DNA of 64,000 nucleotides. It comes from CAZPXZ01 sp965219495. Lineage in GTDB: Bacteria; Pseudomonadota; Alphaproteobacteria; Rhodobacterales; CAZPXZ01. The stretch is from contig OZ244777.1 in assembly GCA_965219495.1 (NCBI GenBank), positions 372,001 through 436,000 on the forward strand. The letters run 5' to 3'. Position 1 is the first letter of the stretch. Each line of letters begins with the position of its first letter. Under the pieces are notes generated by a model. That model had not been told where the DNA came from and made no database searches. It saw only the letters and a program-made list of their open reading frames with translations. Of the stretch, positions 34,762-43,776 are shown one piece after another. The translations under genes and the position numbers were made by a program.

Positions 34762-36882
34762 ATGCGCTTTCTTACAATATTTAAGTGGGCTGCGCTATTG
34801 ATCGTGGCCTTGCTTGTGGCCGTACTGGCCATTGTCTTCTTTATTGATATCGACAATTATCGTGGCGAGATTGAAACCGAATTCAAGAAAGCGACCGGCC
34901 GCGAACTATCCATAAACGGCGAGATCGATCTTGCGATCTCTTTGAGCCCCGTTGTGGTAGTGGAGGACATCGCCATTGCCAATTCGGATTGGGGGTCGCG
35001 CCCGCAAATGATGACGCTCGAACGTGTTGAGGCGCAGGTCAAGTTGCTGCCATTGCTTTCTTCCGAGTTCGAGGTAACGGAGTTGAGACTTATCAGGCCG
35101 GACATTCTGCTCGAAACCAATGCTGAAGGCGTTGCCAACTGGGAATTTGGGCCGCTGGCGGACTTGGCCGCTCTGACAGACGGTTCAGTTGTCGGCGAAG
35201 GAGCGCAGCCGGGCGAACCCGTGTCGAACGATAGGCAAATCGCTCGCATACCGTTCTTCCAGCGTATCGAAATCCGACAGGGCCGCTTGGCATACAGGAA
35301 TCTTCAGACGGGGAAGGAGACCAGACTTGAACTCGCAGAAGTAGTGGCAAGAGGCCAGGCGCCTGGCGAACCGATCAACATTAGCGCCGAGGGCAAGTGG
35401 AATCAGGAGCCGTTCAAAATGGCCGGTTCGATTGAATCGCTGGAAAGCCTGAGAGCTGGCCCGCGTGTGAGGCTGGATATCGAAGTTGACGCGTTTGGGG
35501 TCAGGACCAAGGTGGCTGGCGGTGCTGCCGAGTCATTGAAGCCGGAACGCTTGAATTTGAAGGTCCAGGCCGACGGCGAGAACCTCGCCGCTCTTTCTGG
35601 GGTCGCGGGGTTTGGTCTTCCGGAAATGGGCCCAATTCGCCTGAATGCAACGATCCAGGGCAGCACGGAGGAGTTTCTGGCCGACAACGTCAACATCATG
35701 ATCGGGTCAAGCGAGTTCCTGGGCAAGTTCGCAGTCTCGAGGAAGGGCCCTCGTCCACGAATCACGGGCACCCTTGCGTCGACCAAGTTCGATTTGACCG
35801 AGTTCCAGCGGAAACTGACCGTGGATGGCGGGCGAGAACTGGCAAGTGGGAGTACGACAGGAGATTCGTCAGCGGGCGAAGCCTCCCATCGAGTTTTTGC
35901 GGATGATCCACTGAATCTTGACGGTTTGCAATCTGCAGATGTCGACCTGAGCATTCGTGTCCACGAACTCGTAACTTCGTCGCTTCGGCTTCACAGGTTG
36001 GAAACGGGTCTTAAGCTGCACGATGGTTTGCTGAAAGTGATGCCGTTCACGGCGACGCTTGCCGGAAGCAACGTGGAAGGCGGGTTTCTCTTTGATGCGA
36101 ACGGTGCGCCTCCCTTGCTGGCCGTTGCGATACGCGCGCCGGGGATTGATCTCGGTGCACTCCTTCGCGAAGCCGACGTGACGGATCTTTACGAAGGCAA
36201 GGCGGAGTTCAGGGCGAGTCTTCAGGGAGAGGGCGAATCCGTCGCCGCCATAATGGCCGGACTCGCCGGCGAAGTCAGGTTGTTGGGTGGTCCGGGCAGG
36301 TTGAAGACAAGGGCGCTTGACGCGATCGCGGGCGGAGCGTGGGCCGCGCTTGCGACTCTGTTTTCGGGTAAGGAAGAATGGACGGTCATCAACTGTGGCG
36401 CCAGTTACGTCGAAGTGAAGGATGGGCTGGCAACCAGCTCGATCACGCTGATGGACACTGCGTTTTCAACTTTGGCAGCGAGGGGCGGTATCAACCTCGC
36501 GACGGAAGCGCTCGACTTGACGATCGAACCCAGCCCCAAGTCCCTGACTTTGAGTGTCGCCGTACCAGTTCATGTAAAGGGAACGCTGAGTGAGCCATTC
36601 GTTCAGCTGGATACAGGCCAAACGGTAAAGAGGATCGGTGGCTTGCTCGGGCTCTTCGTATTTCCACCGGCTGCGATTGTCGGACTCGGTGAACTGGGAA
36701 GTGAAAAGAACGAGTGTGTGAAAATTGCGTCGAGTGGCCAGAGCTACGACAGGGAGGCGGCGCAGGATGCCAGTTCCGCTCCGCGGCCTCGACCGGACAG
36801 GAATGCCAAGCAGGCCATAGAGGGTCTGGTCGAAGGAATTGCTGGAGGCCTGCAAAATATTCTGAAAAACGAAGGAAACTGA
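34762..36882 (+). CDS. AsmA family protein
   Basis: The 706-residue protein has one N-terminal membrane helix (ALLIVALLVAVLAIVFF) followed by the AsmA signature VTELRLIRPDILLETNAEGVANW, given here as its parts LIRPDILLE and GVANWEF. The long beta-rich middle and C-terminal AsmA_2 part (SITLMDTAFSTLAARGGINL, DLTIEPSPKSL, VPVHVKGTLSEPFV) fit proteins that bridge the periplasm and move phospholipids or affect outer-membrane assembly. ATG 34762 is chosen because the helix starts there and GAGGG precedes it. The last 60 residues are charged and low complexity. It is a single-gene unit. Confidence 0.9.
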   Translation: MRFLTIFKWAALLIVALLVAVLAIVFFIDIDNYRGEIETEFKKATGRELSINGEIDLAISLSPVVVVEDIAIANSDWGSRPQMMTLERVEAQVKLLPLLSSEFEVTELRLIRPDILLETNAEGVANWEFGPLADLAALTDGSVVGEGAQPGEPVSNDRQIARIPFFQRIEIRQGRLAYRNLQTGKETRLELAEVVARGQAPGEPINISAEGKWNQEPFKMAGSIESLESLRAGPRVRLDIEVDAFGVRTKVAGGAAESLKPERLNLKVQADGENLAALSGVAGFGLPEMGPIRLNATIQGSTEEFLADNVNIMIGSSEFLGKFAVSRKGPRPRITGTLASTKFDLTEFQRKLTVDGGRELASGSTTGDSSAGEASHRVFADDPLNLDGLQSADVDLSIRVHELVTSSLRLHRLETGLKLHDGLLKVMPFTATLAGSNVEGGFLFDANGAPPLLAVAIRAPGIDLGALLREADVTDLYEGKAEFRASLQGEGESVAAIMAGLAGEVRLLGGPGRLKTRALDAIAGGAWAALATLFSGKEEWTVINCGASYVEVKDGLATSSITLMDTAFSTLAARGGINLATEALDLTIEPSPKSLTLSVAVPVHVKGTLSEPFVQLDTGQTVKRIGGLLGLFVFPPAAIVGLGELGSEKNECVKIASSGQSYDREAAQDASSAPRPRPDRNAKQAIEGLVEGIAGGLQNILKNEGN

Positions 36883-37968
36883 CCATCGCGCATTCGCGCT
36901 TGCTGGGCTTGCGGCTACGGCCTCCCGCCGCCGGCGAACCGGAAGAAGCGATGATCGGTAGCCGAGACCAACCATTTCGGGTGTCGGCCTCCTTGTGAAG
37001 GACCGCGTCGCGGGACGTGCTGGAAACTGGAATTGCAAATCTGCGCAACTGGATTGGAAGAATTCCAGGCTCCTTGGAAGATGAGCAATCGCGTGGACCA
37101 TCCTTTGAATTGCATACTTCCAGGAAGAGAGTTCGAACGCGCCTGATCGCCATTTCTACCACGCAGTCTGTTCCCGCCTGAATTTTGTCTTGAGAACCGG
37201 TTTCCTTGTAGCTTTCAGTAGTGGCGACGGTCCCATTGTTGAGCGGTCCTGTCCGTGAAGGCCGCGATCGTTTCGAAACAAGAAAATTCCTACCCAATTG
37301 GAGCTAGATCTTCTGCCGAGGAGGTCAATCTGGGCGGCGTCCGGCGCTGAAATGCGATCACTGGCCCAGCCACAACCGGCAACGCAAAGTCACGCTAGTT
37401 CGCATGCTTGCCAGGAGATCACGCTGGCGCAGTTGCCAAGATATCTTACTTCCGTGGCGACAGGAATTCGCCGTTCGGAAACATGCCCTGGACTCCCGAA
37501 GTCCAGCAAGTGCAGGGACAGGGTATCGAATTCGTTCCGGGTAAACGGGATGTCAACCCCTTCCGGATTCACGCGCTCGAACCACGCCGGGGCAGATGCG
37601 GACAAGGAAAAAGGGAGAGAGATGGCGTCGAACAGGTTGTTGAAACAGCAATCGGCGAATTGGCTCGATCTTGCACTGTGTGCCCGGTACTTCGCATTGT
37701 TGTGCACAATAGAATCCTGCATTGTTTCTGGTCCACAATTCGAATCGGCGGGGAGGGAGGCACCCATGAAACCGGGGTTCTCCTTTGGCGAACCACCACC
37801 GACCGGCCGTATTATCTTCCTGATCGAATGCACGACTTATCGCCTGCGAGAATACGCCGTTCCCGTTCCCGGGCATGTCCGCCCCGGTGCGTCAATCTAA
37901 CCATCTCCGCGATCCGAAATCCGCGACTAGACAGGGAAGGAGAGATGCCGGAATTTAAAATTGAACAA
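36883..37968. other. Unassigned 1.1-kb region at the 3' end of tRNA-Arg
   Basis: This is the largest gene-free stretch of the window. Open frames exist on both strands, but none shows recognisable motifs. The only frame with a good ribosome-binding site is a 44-codon plus-strand ORF at 37766-37900, with GGGAGGGAGG at 37751-37760, 5 bases before the ATG; its product looks unrelated to any family I know. Lying against the 3' end of a tRNA, the region could be an eroded integration site, but no integrase remnant, repeated tRNA end or transposase piece could be read. Confidence 0.4.
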
Positions 37969-38046
37969 TGGCGCGCCGGGGAGGATTCGAACCCCCGACC
38001 CCCAGATTCGTAGTCTGGTGCTCTGATCCAGCTGAGCTACCGGCGC
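37969..38046 (-). tRNA. tRNA-Arg (anticodon ACG)
   Basis: The minus strand from 38046 folds as a complete cloverleaf. The acceptor arm GCGCCGG pairs with CCGGCGC, the anticodon stem CCAGA with TCTGG around loop CTACGAA (anticodon ACG), and the T arm contains GTTCGAATC. The CCA end is encoded (37971-37969). Adenosine 34 would be converted to inosine to read CGU, CGC and CGA codons. Confidence 0.96.
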
Positions 38047-38380
38047 AGCAATGCCGATGTAGCGGACAGCGAGGAACTATGCAAGGCGGAAGACCGGACT
38101 TGGCGCATCCGATTCGCCCGGCCCGCTTCTGGCGAAAGCTGCGAATGGCTCTCCGGGAAAAGTCTTTGCTTGCCGGTGGCGCCTGAAGCCGGACCAATCG
38201 CCGTCCCGAAGCGGAAGATGAGTGTGCGAGAATGGCAAGAACCTTGCCTCGCGGGACCTCGCAAATCATTCGCCAAAACGGATACGGGACGGCCGCGGAA
38301 CGAGAGGAGACGGCAAGAATCGTCATTCTCCAGTTCGAGAGTTGTGGGATTTCTCTTCGGTGAAATGGGAGAAACCGCTG
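38047..38380. other. Gap between tRNA-Arg and the GlcD-type oxidase gene
   Basis: About 330 bases, holding the candidate tRNA promoter at its left end. Both neighbours are on the minus strand. No protein gene and no convincing terminator were seen downstream of the oxidase gene. Confidence 0.45.
38056..38084 (-). promoter_or_regulatory. Possible promoter of tRNA-Arg
   Basis: On the minus strand TTGCAT (38084-38079) and TACATC (38061-38056) are 17 bases apart and end 9 bases before the tRNA 5' end. The spacing is right but the -10 box matches only half of the consensus. Confidence 0.35.
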
Positions 38381-39751
38381 TCAATCCGGCACGATCTTGC
38401 CGGGATTCAGGATGTTTTGGGGATCGAGTGTCCGCTTCAGTTCTCCCATCACCTCCCAGCCGCCTCCGTGTTCTGCCCGCATGTGTTTTCGCTTGCCGCT
38501 TCCCACGCCATGCTCGCCGGTAACTGTGCCATCCATGGCAAGGGAGCGAATGGCGAGTCGGTCGGCAAGGCGGCTGGCTTCTTCGGTTTCCCCTTCTTTG
38601 TTGGGGTCGATGAGTATGGACAGATGGAAATTTCCGTCTCCGACATGACCGACAAGGGGTGCCTGCAATTTCGACTCCTTCAGGTCGAGGCGGGTTTCCC
38701 GAATGCAATCGGCTAGGCGCGAAATTGGCACGCAGACATCGGTCACATAACCCTCGGCTCCAGGCCGGAGCGCCTTTGCGGCGTAATAGGCATCGTGGCG
38801 CGCCCGCCAAAGACGGTTGCGATCCTCGGTCGCCGTTGCCCACTGGAAACCTTGCCCTCCGTACGATTCCGCTATTGCGCCAAATTGCTCGGACTGTTCC
38901 GCGACGCCGTTGCGCGTTCCGTGGAATTCAAGAAATAGCGTTGGAAGCTCCGGATATCCCAACTCGCTGTGCACGTTCATTCCGCGCATCTGGACCTCGT
39001 CCAGTAGCTCGATACGCGCGACCGGGATGCCGGATTGTATCGTTAGGATTACAGCTTCGACCGCTCCATCCAAGTCATTGAAAGCGCATACAGCGGAAGC
39101 CACCTCTTCTGGTCGGCCGTAGAGGCGCAGAGTAAGTTCCGTGATGATTCCAAGTGTGCCTTCCGAGCCAATGAACAGGCTCTTGAGGTCGTAGCCCGAA
39201 GATGATTTTCTTGTACGGCTGCCCGCACGGATGTTCCGGCCATCGGCGAGCACCACCTCAAGTGCCAGCACGTTTTCCCGCATCGTGCCATATCGCACCG
39301 CATTGGTGCCGGAAGCTCGGGTCGCCGCCATGCCCCCAAGGGTTGCGTCCGCGCCCGGGTCGACGGGAAAGAACAGCCCTGTATCTCGAAGGTAAAGATC
39401 CAACTGCCGGCGGGTAACTCCTGGCTGGACCACAACGTCGAGATCTTCCGAATGAACTTCGAGGACGTTCGCCATGCGCGTCATGTCGAGAGAAACGCCC
39501 CGGCGAGCAGGAATCACGTGTCCCTCCAAAGATGTTCCCACGCCGAAGGGAATGATTGGGCAAAGATGCGCCGCGCAGCACTGGACGATTCGGACGACTT
39601 CCTGCGTGTTCTCCGGGTAAACGACGGCGTCCGGCCTGGCCGGGGGCAAATGTGCTTCGTCGCGGCTGTGACGGTCGAGATCACCGGCGGAAACTACCAG
39701 CCGTCCTGCCAGCATTTCCTGAAGCTGCGTTTGAAGATCGGTTGAGTACAT
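38381..39751 (-). CDS. FAD-linked oxidase, GlcD/D-lactate dehydrogenase type
   Basis: The 456-residue protein is a vanillyl-alcohol-oxidase-fold flavoenzyme of the GlcD/Dld2 group, which oxidises 2-hydroxyacids such as D-lactate, D-2-hydroxyglutarate or glycolate. The FAD-binding domain shows PIIPFGVGTSLEGHVIP, VQPGVTRRQLDLYL, GADATLGGMAATRASGTNA and GSEGTLGIITELTLRL. The C-terminal domain shows HVGDGNFHLSILID and TVTGEHGVGSGKR, with metal and substrate histidines. ATG 39751 is preferred because GAAGGG lies just before it. No GlcE or GlcF gene is nearby, so it is a stand-alone dehydrogenase; substrate unknown. Confidence 0.9.
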   Translation of the reverse strand: MYSTDLQTQLQEMLAGRLVVSAGDLDRHSRDEAHLPPARPDAVVYPENTQEVVRIVQCCAAHLCPIIPFGVGTSLEGHVIPARRGVSLDMTRMANVLEVHSEDLDVVVQPGVTRRQLDLYLRDTGLFFPVDPGADATLGGMAATRASGTNAVRYGTMRENVLALEVVLADGRNIRAGSRTRKSSSGYDLKSLFIGSEGTLGIITELTLRLYGRPEEVASAVCAFNDLDGAVEAVILTIQSGIPVARIELLDEVQMRGMNVHSELGYPELPTLFLEFHGTRNGVAEQSEQFGAIAESYGGQGFQWATATEDRNRLWRARHDAYYAAKALRPGAEGYVTDVCVPISRLADCIRETRLDLKESKLQAPLVGHVGDGNFHLSILIDPNKEGETEEASRLADRLAIRSLAMDGTVTGEHGVGSGKRKHMRAEHGGGWEVMGELKRTLDPQNILNPGKIVPD

Positions 39752-39951
39752 GCAAGACCCTTCGGAACAGACGGGAACATAACCCGCGGAATCCGGCTGC
39801 GGCAGCCCGGGACGCAAAATTCTGCTTTTTCGGCGCGAAATCAAGCCCAAGCGATGCGCGTTGTGCTAGGCTGCAAGAAACGAATCATTGCGCGAAATGG
39901 GCTTGTGCGGTGGGACGGCGGGCCAAATTCGCGTCTTTGTCGGAGGATTCA

Positions 39952-41157
39952 ATGTACAGATATCTTTTGCCGGCCGGGTCCGCTTTGTTTGCAACCATAT
40001 TTTTGGTCGGCGCGGCCCAGGCCCAAAATGTCAAACTGGGATCGCTTTCTGCGGTTACGGGCCCGATCCCTGCGCTCGTTGCCAAGATAGTGGAAGGAGA
40101 ACAACACGCGGTCGATCAGATCAATGAAGCCGGAGGGGTGCTTGGCGGGGAACTGGAACTGATCATTGCTGACAGCCAGTGCGACGCCAAGGCGGCGGTC
40201 GATGCGGCCACCAAGCTGGTGCACGTGGACCAGGTCACCGCCATCGTCGGCGCGATTTGCTCCGGCGGCACGCTGGGTGCCACGCAGTCGGTCACCATAC
40301 CTGCCGGAGTGGTCTCGGTGTCGCCATCCGCTACTGCGCCCGTGATCAGCGGCCTGGAGGACAACGACCTTGTGTACCGAGTGGCGCCATCCGACGCCTA
40401 TCAGGGCGTGGCGCTCGCAGAACTCGCGCGGTCGCTAGGATACGATTCGGTAGCGATGACCTTCACGAATGATGACTACAACACGGGTCTCGCCACGGTT
40501 TTCCGGGACGCCTTTACGTCAATGGGCGGAACCATCGCCGGCGATCAGATGCACGAACCGAACAAGGCATCGTATCGCGCCGAACTTGCAACGCTGGCCC
40601 AGGGCGAAGTGGATGCGCTGGTGTTGTTTGCGTATTACGACGGCAGCGGCATTCTCATCATGCGGCAGAGCCTGGAAAACGGTTTCTTTGACAAGTTCCT
40701 TGGTGCCGACGGAATGGTCGACCCGAGTGTGATTGAACAACTTGGCGCCGATTCGCTTGCCGGAAATACCATATTTACAGCCGCCGCTTCGGATGAAGGT
40801 TCCGACTCGTTCATGGCCTTCGATGAATCGATTACGGCAGCCGGTGGTTATGCGCATTCGCCTTACGTTGCGCAAGGATTTGACGCAGCAATGCTCCTCG
40901 CACTTGCCGTAGAGCATGCCGGTTCGACAGATCGGGGTGCGATAGCGGCATCCCTGCGTGCGGTCGCTTCCGGGCCTGGCGAGGTCGTGGGTCCCGGGGA
41001 CTGGGCACGCGCGGTGGAACTGATCCGGGCCGGTACGGCGATCAACTACCAAGGTGCTTCCGGAAGTTGTGATTTCGACGAGAACGGAGATGTCGCGGGA
41101 ATTTACAATCGGCACGATGTTGGTGCTTCGGGCATGTTCGAGGCCAGCCGTCTGTAA
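39952..41157 (+). CDS. Branched-chain amino acid-type ABC transporter substrate-binding protein
   Basis: The 401-residue protein has a signal peptide ending AAQA before QNVKLG (cleavage about residue 24) and the LivJ/Peripla_BP_6 fold: LGSLSAVTGPIPALV, VDQINEAGGVLGGELELIIAD (seen as INEAGGVLGGELELI), AIVGAICSGGTLG, and FTNDDYNTGLA. Such proteins bind leucine, amides, urea or other amino-acid-like ligands. ATG 39952 follows GGAGG; upstream codons overlap the oxidase gene on the other strand. It faces the livGFHM operon, ending 64 bp away, and is the obvious binding partner. Confidence 0.92.
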   Translation: MYRYLLPAGSALFATIFLVGAAQAQNVKLGSLSAVTGPIPALVAKIVEGEQHAVDQINEAGGVLGGELELIIADSQCDAKAAVDAATKLVHVDQVTAIVGAICSGGTLGATQSVTIPAGVVSVSPSATAPVISGLEDNDLVYRVAPSDAYQGVALAELARSLGYDSVAMTFTNDDYNTGLATVFRDAFTSMGGTIAGDQMHEPNKASYRAELATLAQGEVDALVLFAYYDGSGILIMRQSLENGFFDKFLGADGMVDPSVIEQLGADSLAGNTIFTAAASDEGSDSFMAFDESITAAGGYAHSPYVAQGFDAAMLLALAVEHAGSTDRGAIAASLRAVASGPGEVVGPGDWARAVELIRAGTAINYQGASGSCDFDENGDVAGIYNRHDVGASGMFEASRL

Positions 41158-41194
41158 TCCGCTTCGAGACTTGGAATCTGTCCAGTGATTTTGG

Positions 41195-41221
41195 GCGCGG
41201 TCCCTGGATCGGGGACCGCGC
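41195..41221. terminator. Strong hairpin between convergent livJ-like and livM
   Basis: GCGCGGTCCC (41195-41204) pairs perfectly over 10 bp with GGGACCGCGC (41212-41221), loop TGGATCG. It sits directly after the livM stop and 37 bp after the stop of the binding-protein gene. No T-run follows on either strand, so it may act as a barrier or processing stop rather than a classic intrinsic terminator. Confidence 0.6.
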
Positions 41222-42172
41222 TCAACCGTCGGTGTGTCGGGATCGCCGCTCAGGAAGGATCCCACCCGGGAACTTCTGCAACACGATCTGTAGCAGGAGT
41301 CCGATCAGGAATACGCGCACGTAGGCGACCCGAACCGAGAGCTCTCCCGGCAGGAATCCCGCGACGATTTCGGTTCCCGACCAAACCGTCCACAACAGGA
41401 AGGCGCCGAGAATTGCTCCCCGGTTGTTTCCGCTGCCGCCCGCGATCAACATGACCCAAACCAGAAATGTCGAAGTGAGGGGCTCGGCAGCGTGGGGGTC
41501 GACGAATTTGAGATAATGTGCTGTCAGGGCGCCAGCCAGACCCATGACGGAAGACCCGAGAATGAACGCCTGTAGACGCCGCCGGTCCACGTCTTTCCCA
41601 ATCGAACGGGCCGTCCCCTCATTGTCACGGATGGCGGCCATGGCGCGTCCCCATGGGGATCGCGCGGCGCGTTGCAGGAGATAGTAAAGAACTGCAACGA
41701 AGGCGAGCACCAACGTCATGAAGGCGAGTTGACCGTACGGCTCCGGAAGCTCCTCAAACGGGCGGGGTACCAGCGCCACGCCACGGGCCCCGTTGGTCGC
41801 CCAGACTTCGACCTTGAGGATCAGGCGGAAGATTTCGCTGATCCCAATCGTGGCAATTGCGAGATAGTCGGATCGTAGCCGTATGCAAATTTGCCCGACC
41901 GCATAGGAAACCAGGGCGCTTCCGAGCATGGCCGCAGGCAGCGCAATTGCGACCGGAAGTCCGTAGCCGCCGAGATGATACGGCGAATCCGGGCTCGTCA
42001 GAATGGCGCTGATATATGCGCCAATCGCGAAGAATCCCGCGATTCCGACATTGAGAATTCCGGTTACACCCCATTGCAAATTCAGGCCCAGGCAAAGGAC
42101 CGCATAGATCCCGCCCATGGTCAGCAGCGACACGCCGTAAAGCCCATAACCGTAAAGCGCGGACGGATCCAT
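41222..42172 (-). CDS. livM: Branched-chain amino acid-type ABC transporter permease LivM
   Basis: The 316-residue inner-membrane protein has about eight hydrophobic segments and LivM-type motifs GLNLQWGVTGILNVGIAGFFAIGAY (seen as GVTGILNVGIAGFFAIGAY), RSPWGRAMAAIRDNE and GGSGNNRGAILGAFLL. Its ATG overlaps the livH stop (ATGA), and it is the last gene of livG-livF-livH-livM. The hairpin described above follows its stop. Confidence 0.93.
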   Translation of the reverse strand: MDPSALYGYGLYGVSLLTMGGIYAVLCLGLNLQWGVTGILNVGIAGFFAIGAYISAILTSPDSPYHLGGYGLPVAIALPAAMLGSALVSYAVGQICIRLRSDYLAIATIGISEIFRLILKVEVWATNGARGVALVPRPFEELPEPYGQLAFMTLVLAFVAVLYYLLQRAARSPWGRAMAAIRDNEGTARSIGKDVDRRRLQAFILGSSVMGLAGALTAHYLKFVDPHAAEPLTSTFLVWVMLIAGGSGNNRGAILGAFLLWTVWSGTEIVAGFLPGELSVRVAYVRVFLIGLLLQIVLQKFPGGILPERRSRHTDG

Positions 42173-43065
42173 CAGAATTGCCGTCCCGCGAACAGTCCGC
42201 TCGGTCGCCAGATCAGCATCGCGACCATCAGAGCGAAAGCCACACCTTCCTTGTAGCTCGGCGAAATAAGAGGCTCGTTACCGATCCATGGATAGGCGAC
42301 CAATTCCTGCGCGATGCCGATCACCAACCCTCCGGCCATGGCCCCGTACGGCCGGCCGATGCCTCCAAGAATTGCCGCCGCAAAAATGGGGAGCAGCATT
42401 TCGAAGCCCATGGTCGGGCGAACGATCGTGTCCATTCCAAGCAGTGTGCCGGCAGCTGCGGCAAGTCCCCCGGCGATCATCCAGGTGGCGAGGATGACCC
42501 GTTCGGTATCAATGCCCGTAAGCCGGGCCAATTCGGGGGAATCGCTCATCGCCCGCATCGCTCGGCCGATTTTCGTACGAGTTATTAGCCAATGCAGGGC
42601 AAGCATGAGTCCAAATGCAACCAGCACGATCAGGACATGCCGGGGAAGAATGCGGACCGTCTCGAAGAGGACAAATGGTTTCTGGATGGTGCCCGTAGAA
42701 AACGAACGAAGGTCCACGCCCCAGGTGAGCTGAATTGCCGACCGAACCATGAGCGCGACGCCCAATGATGCGATCAACAGGATTACGGGTACGCTGGCGC
42801 GAAATGGTCGCAGGAATGCCCGATCCAGTCCGACTGCGACGGCGCCGGTTACAAGCATTGCGATCGGCAGAGCCGCAAGCGGGTGCAGGTTGGTCGCGAG
42901 ACTGAATGAGAGCGTCACATACGCACCAAGCGTCATCAGGGATCCGTGCGCAAAGTTGGCAAACCGCAGGTTGCCGAAGACCAGTGAAACGCCAATGGCT
43001 CCCAGCGCGTAAATGCAGCCCAGTACGACTCCGGGCAGCAGGTAGAAGCTGATGAAGTTGGACAC
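42172..43065 (-). CDS. livH: Branched-chain amino acid-type ABC transporter permease LivH
   Basis: The 297-residue permease has about eight membrane segments and LivH motifs VVLGCIYALGAIGVSLVFG and NFAHGSLMTLGAYVTL near the N-terminus and MRAMSDSPELARLTGID, the region that contacts the ATPase, in the middle. The start is a GTG at 43065, 3 bp after the livF stop. It forms the channel with LivM. Confidence 0.93.
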   Translation of the reverse strand: MSNFISFYLLPGVVLGCIYALGAIGVSLVFGNLRFANFAHGSLMTLGAYVTLSFSLATNLHPLAALPIAMLVTGAVAVGLDRAFLRPFRASVPVILLIASLGVALMVRSAIQLTWGVDLRSFSTGTIQKPFVLFETVRILPRHVLIVLVAFGLMLALHWLITRTKIGRAMRAMSDSPELARLTGIDTERVILATWMIAGGLAAAAGTLLGMDTIVRPTMGFEMLLPIFAAAILGGIGRPYGAMAGGLVIGIAQELVAYPWIGNEPLISPSYKEGVAFALMVAMLIWRPSGLFAGRQF

Positions 43066-43068
43066 GAA

Positions 43069-43776
43069 TCACGCCCCAAGGAACATCCGCGCGATTTCCG
43101 TGTCTGCGGCAAGCGCCTGCCCCGTACCCTCGGCACGGTTGCGGCCTTCCACCAGGACATAACCGCGGTCGGACATTTCCAGGGCGCGGCGCGCGTTCTG
43201 CTCAACCATCAAGACCGGCGTACCTTGATCGTTTATGTGCTTGACGATGCGGAATACCTCGGACTGCAAGACCGGCGAAAGTCCGGCGGAAGGTTCATCA
43301 AGCAACAGAATGCGCGGCTCCAGCATCAGTGCCTTGCCAATCGCGACCATTTGGCGTTGTCCGCCGGAGAGGGTCCCGGCGGCCTGCCGGTGCTTTTCCC
43401 GGAGCACTGGAAACATCTCGTAGATCTCTTCGATTCGGCCTCCCACGCCGCTCTTGCGGACGTATCCGCCCATTTCGAGGTTTTCCTTGACGGTGAGCGA
43501 CGGAAATACGTTCCCCACCTGAGGCACGTAGCATACGCCGCGGCGAACGATATCGGCGGTGCGAAGGTCGGTTATGTCATCGCCTTCCAGGCAAACACTA
43601 CCGCTGGACAGGTTGAGAACTCCGAAGACCGCGCGGAGCGCGGTCGACTTGCCGGAGCCGTTCGGCCCCACGACGACAACAATCTCTCCCGGATCCACTC
43701 GGAGCGAAAGGTCGTGGATGATATCTGCGTCCCCGTAGCCGCCAGTAACGCCTTCAATCGAAAGTACGGGCGTCAT
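43069..43776 (-). CDS. livF: Branched-chain amino acid-type ABC ATPase LivF
   Basis: The 235-residue ATPase has Walker A GPNGSGKSTALRAVFG, signature LSGGQRQMVAIGKALM, Walker B ILLLDEPSAGLSPVL and, unlike most ABC ATPases, the LivF-type MVEQNARRALE where others have a histidine switch. Its ATG overlaps the livG stop by 4 bp. Two different ATPases, LivG and LivF, power the LivHM permease. Confidence 0.94.
   Translation of the reverse strand: MTPVLSIEGVTGGYGDADIIHDLSLRVDPGEIVVVVGPNGSGKSTALRAVFGVLNLSSGSVCLEGDDITDLRTADIVRRGVCYVPQVGNVFPSLTVKENLEMGGYVRKSGVGGRIEEIYEMFPVLREKHRQAAGTLSGGQRQMVAIGKALMLEPRILLLDEPSAGLSPVLQSEVFRIVKHINDQGTPVLMVEQNARRALEMSDRGYVLVEGRNRAEGTGQALAADTEIARMFLGA

Noticed and set aside
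36491..37297. Minus-strand open frame at the end of the AsmA-family gene
   Set aside because: Half of it overlaps the confident AsmA coding region; low-complexity Ser/Arg/Pro composition and no motif.
37408..38013. Plus-strand 201-codon frame running into the tRNA-Arg
   Set aside because: It reads through the antisense of the tRNA, has no ribosome-binding site, and its end is simply the tRNA complement.
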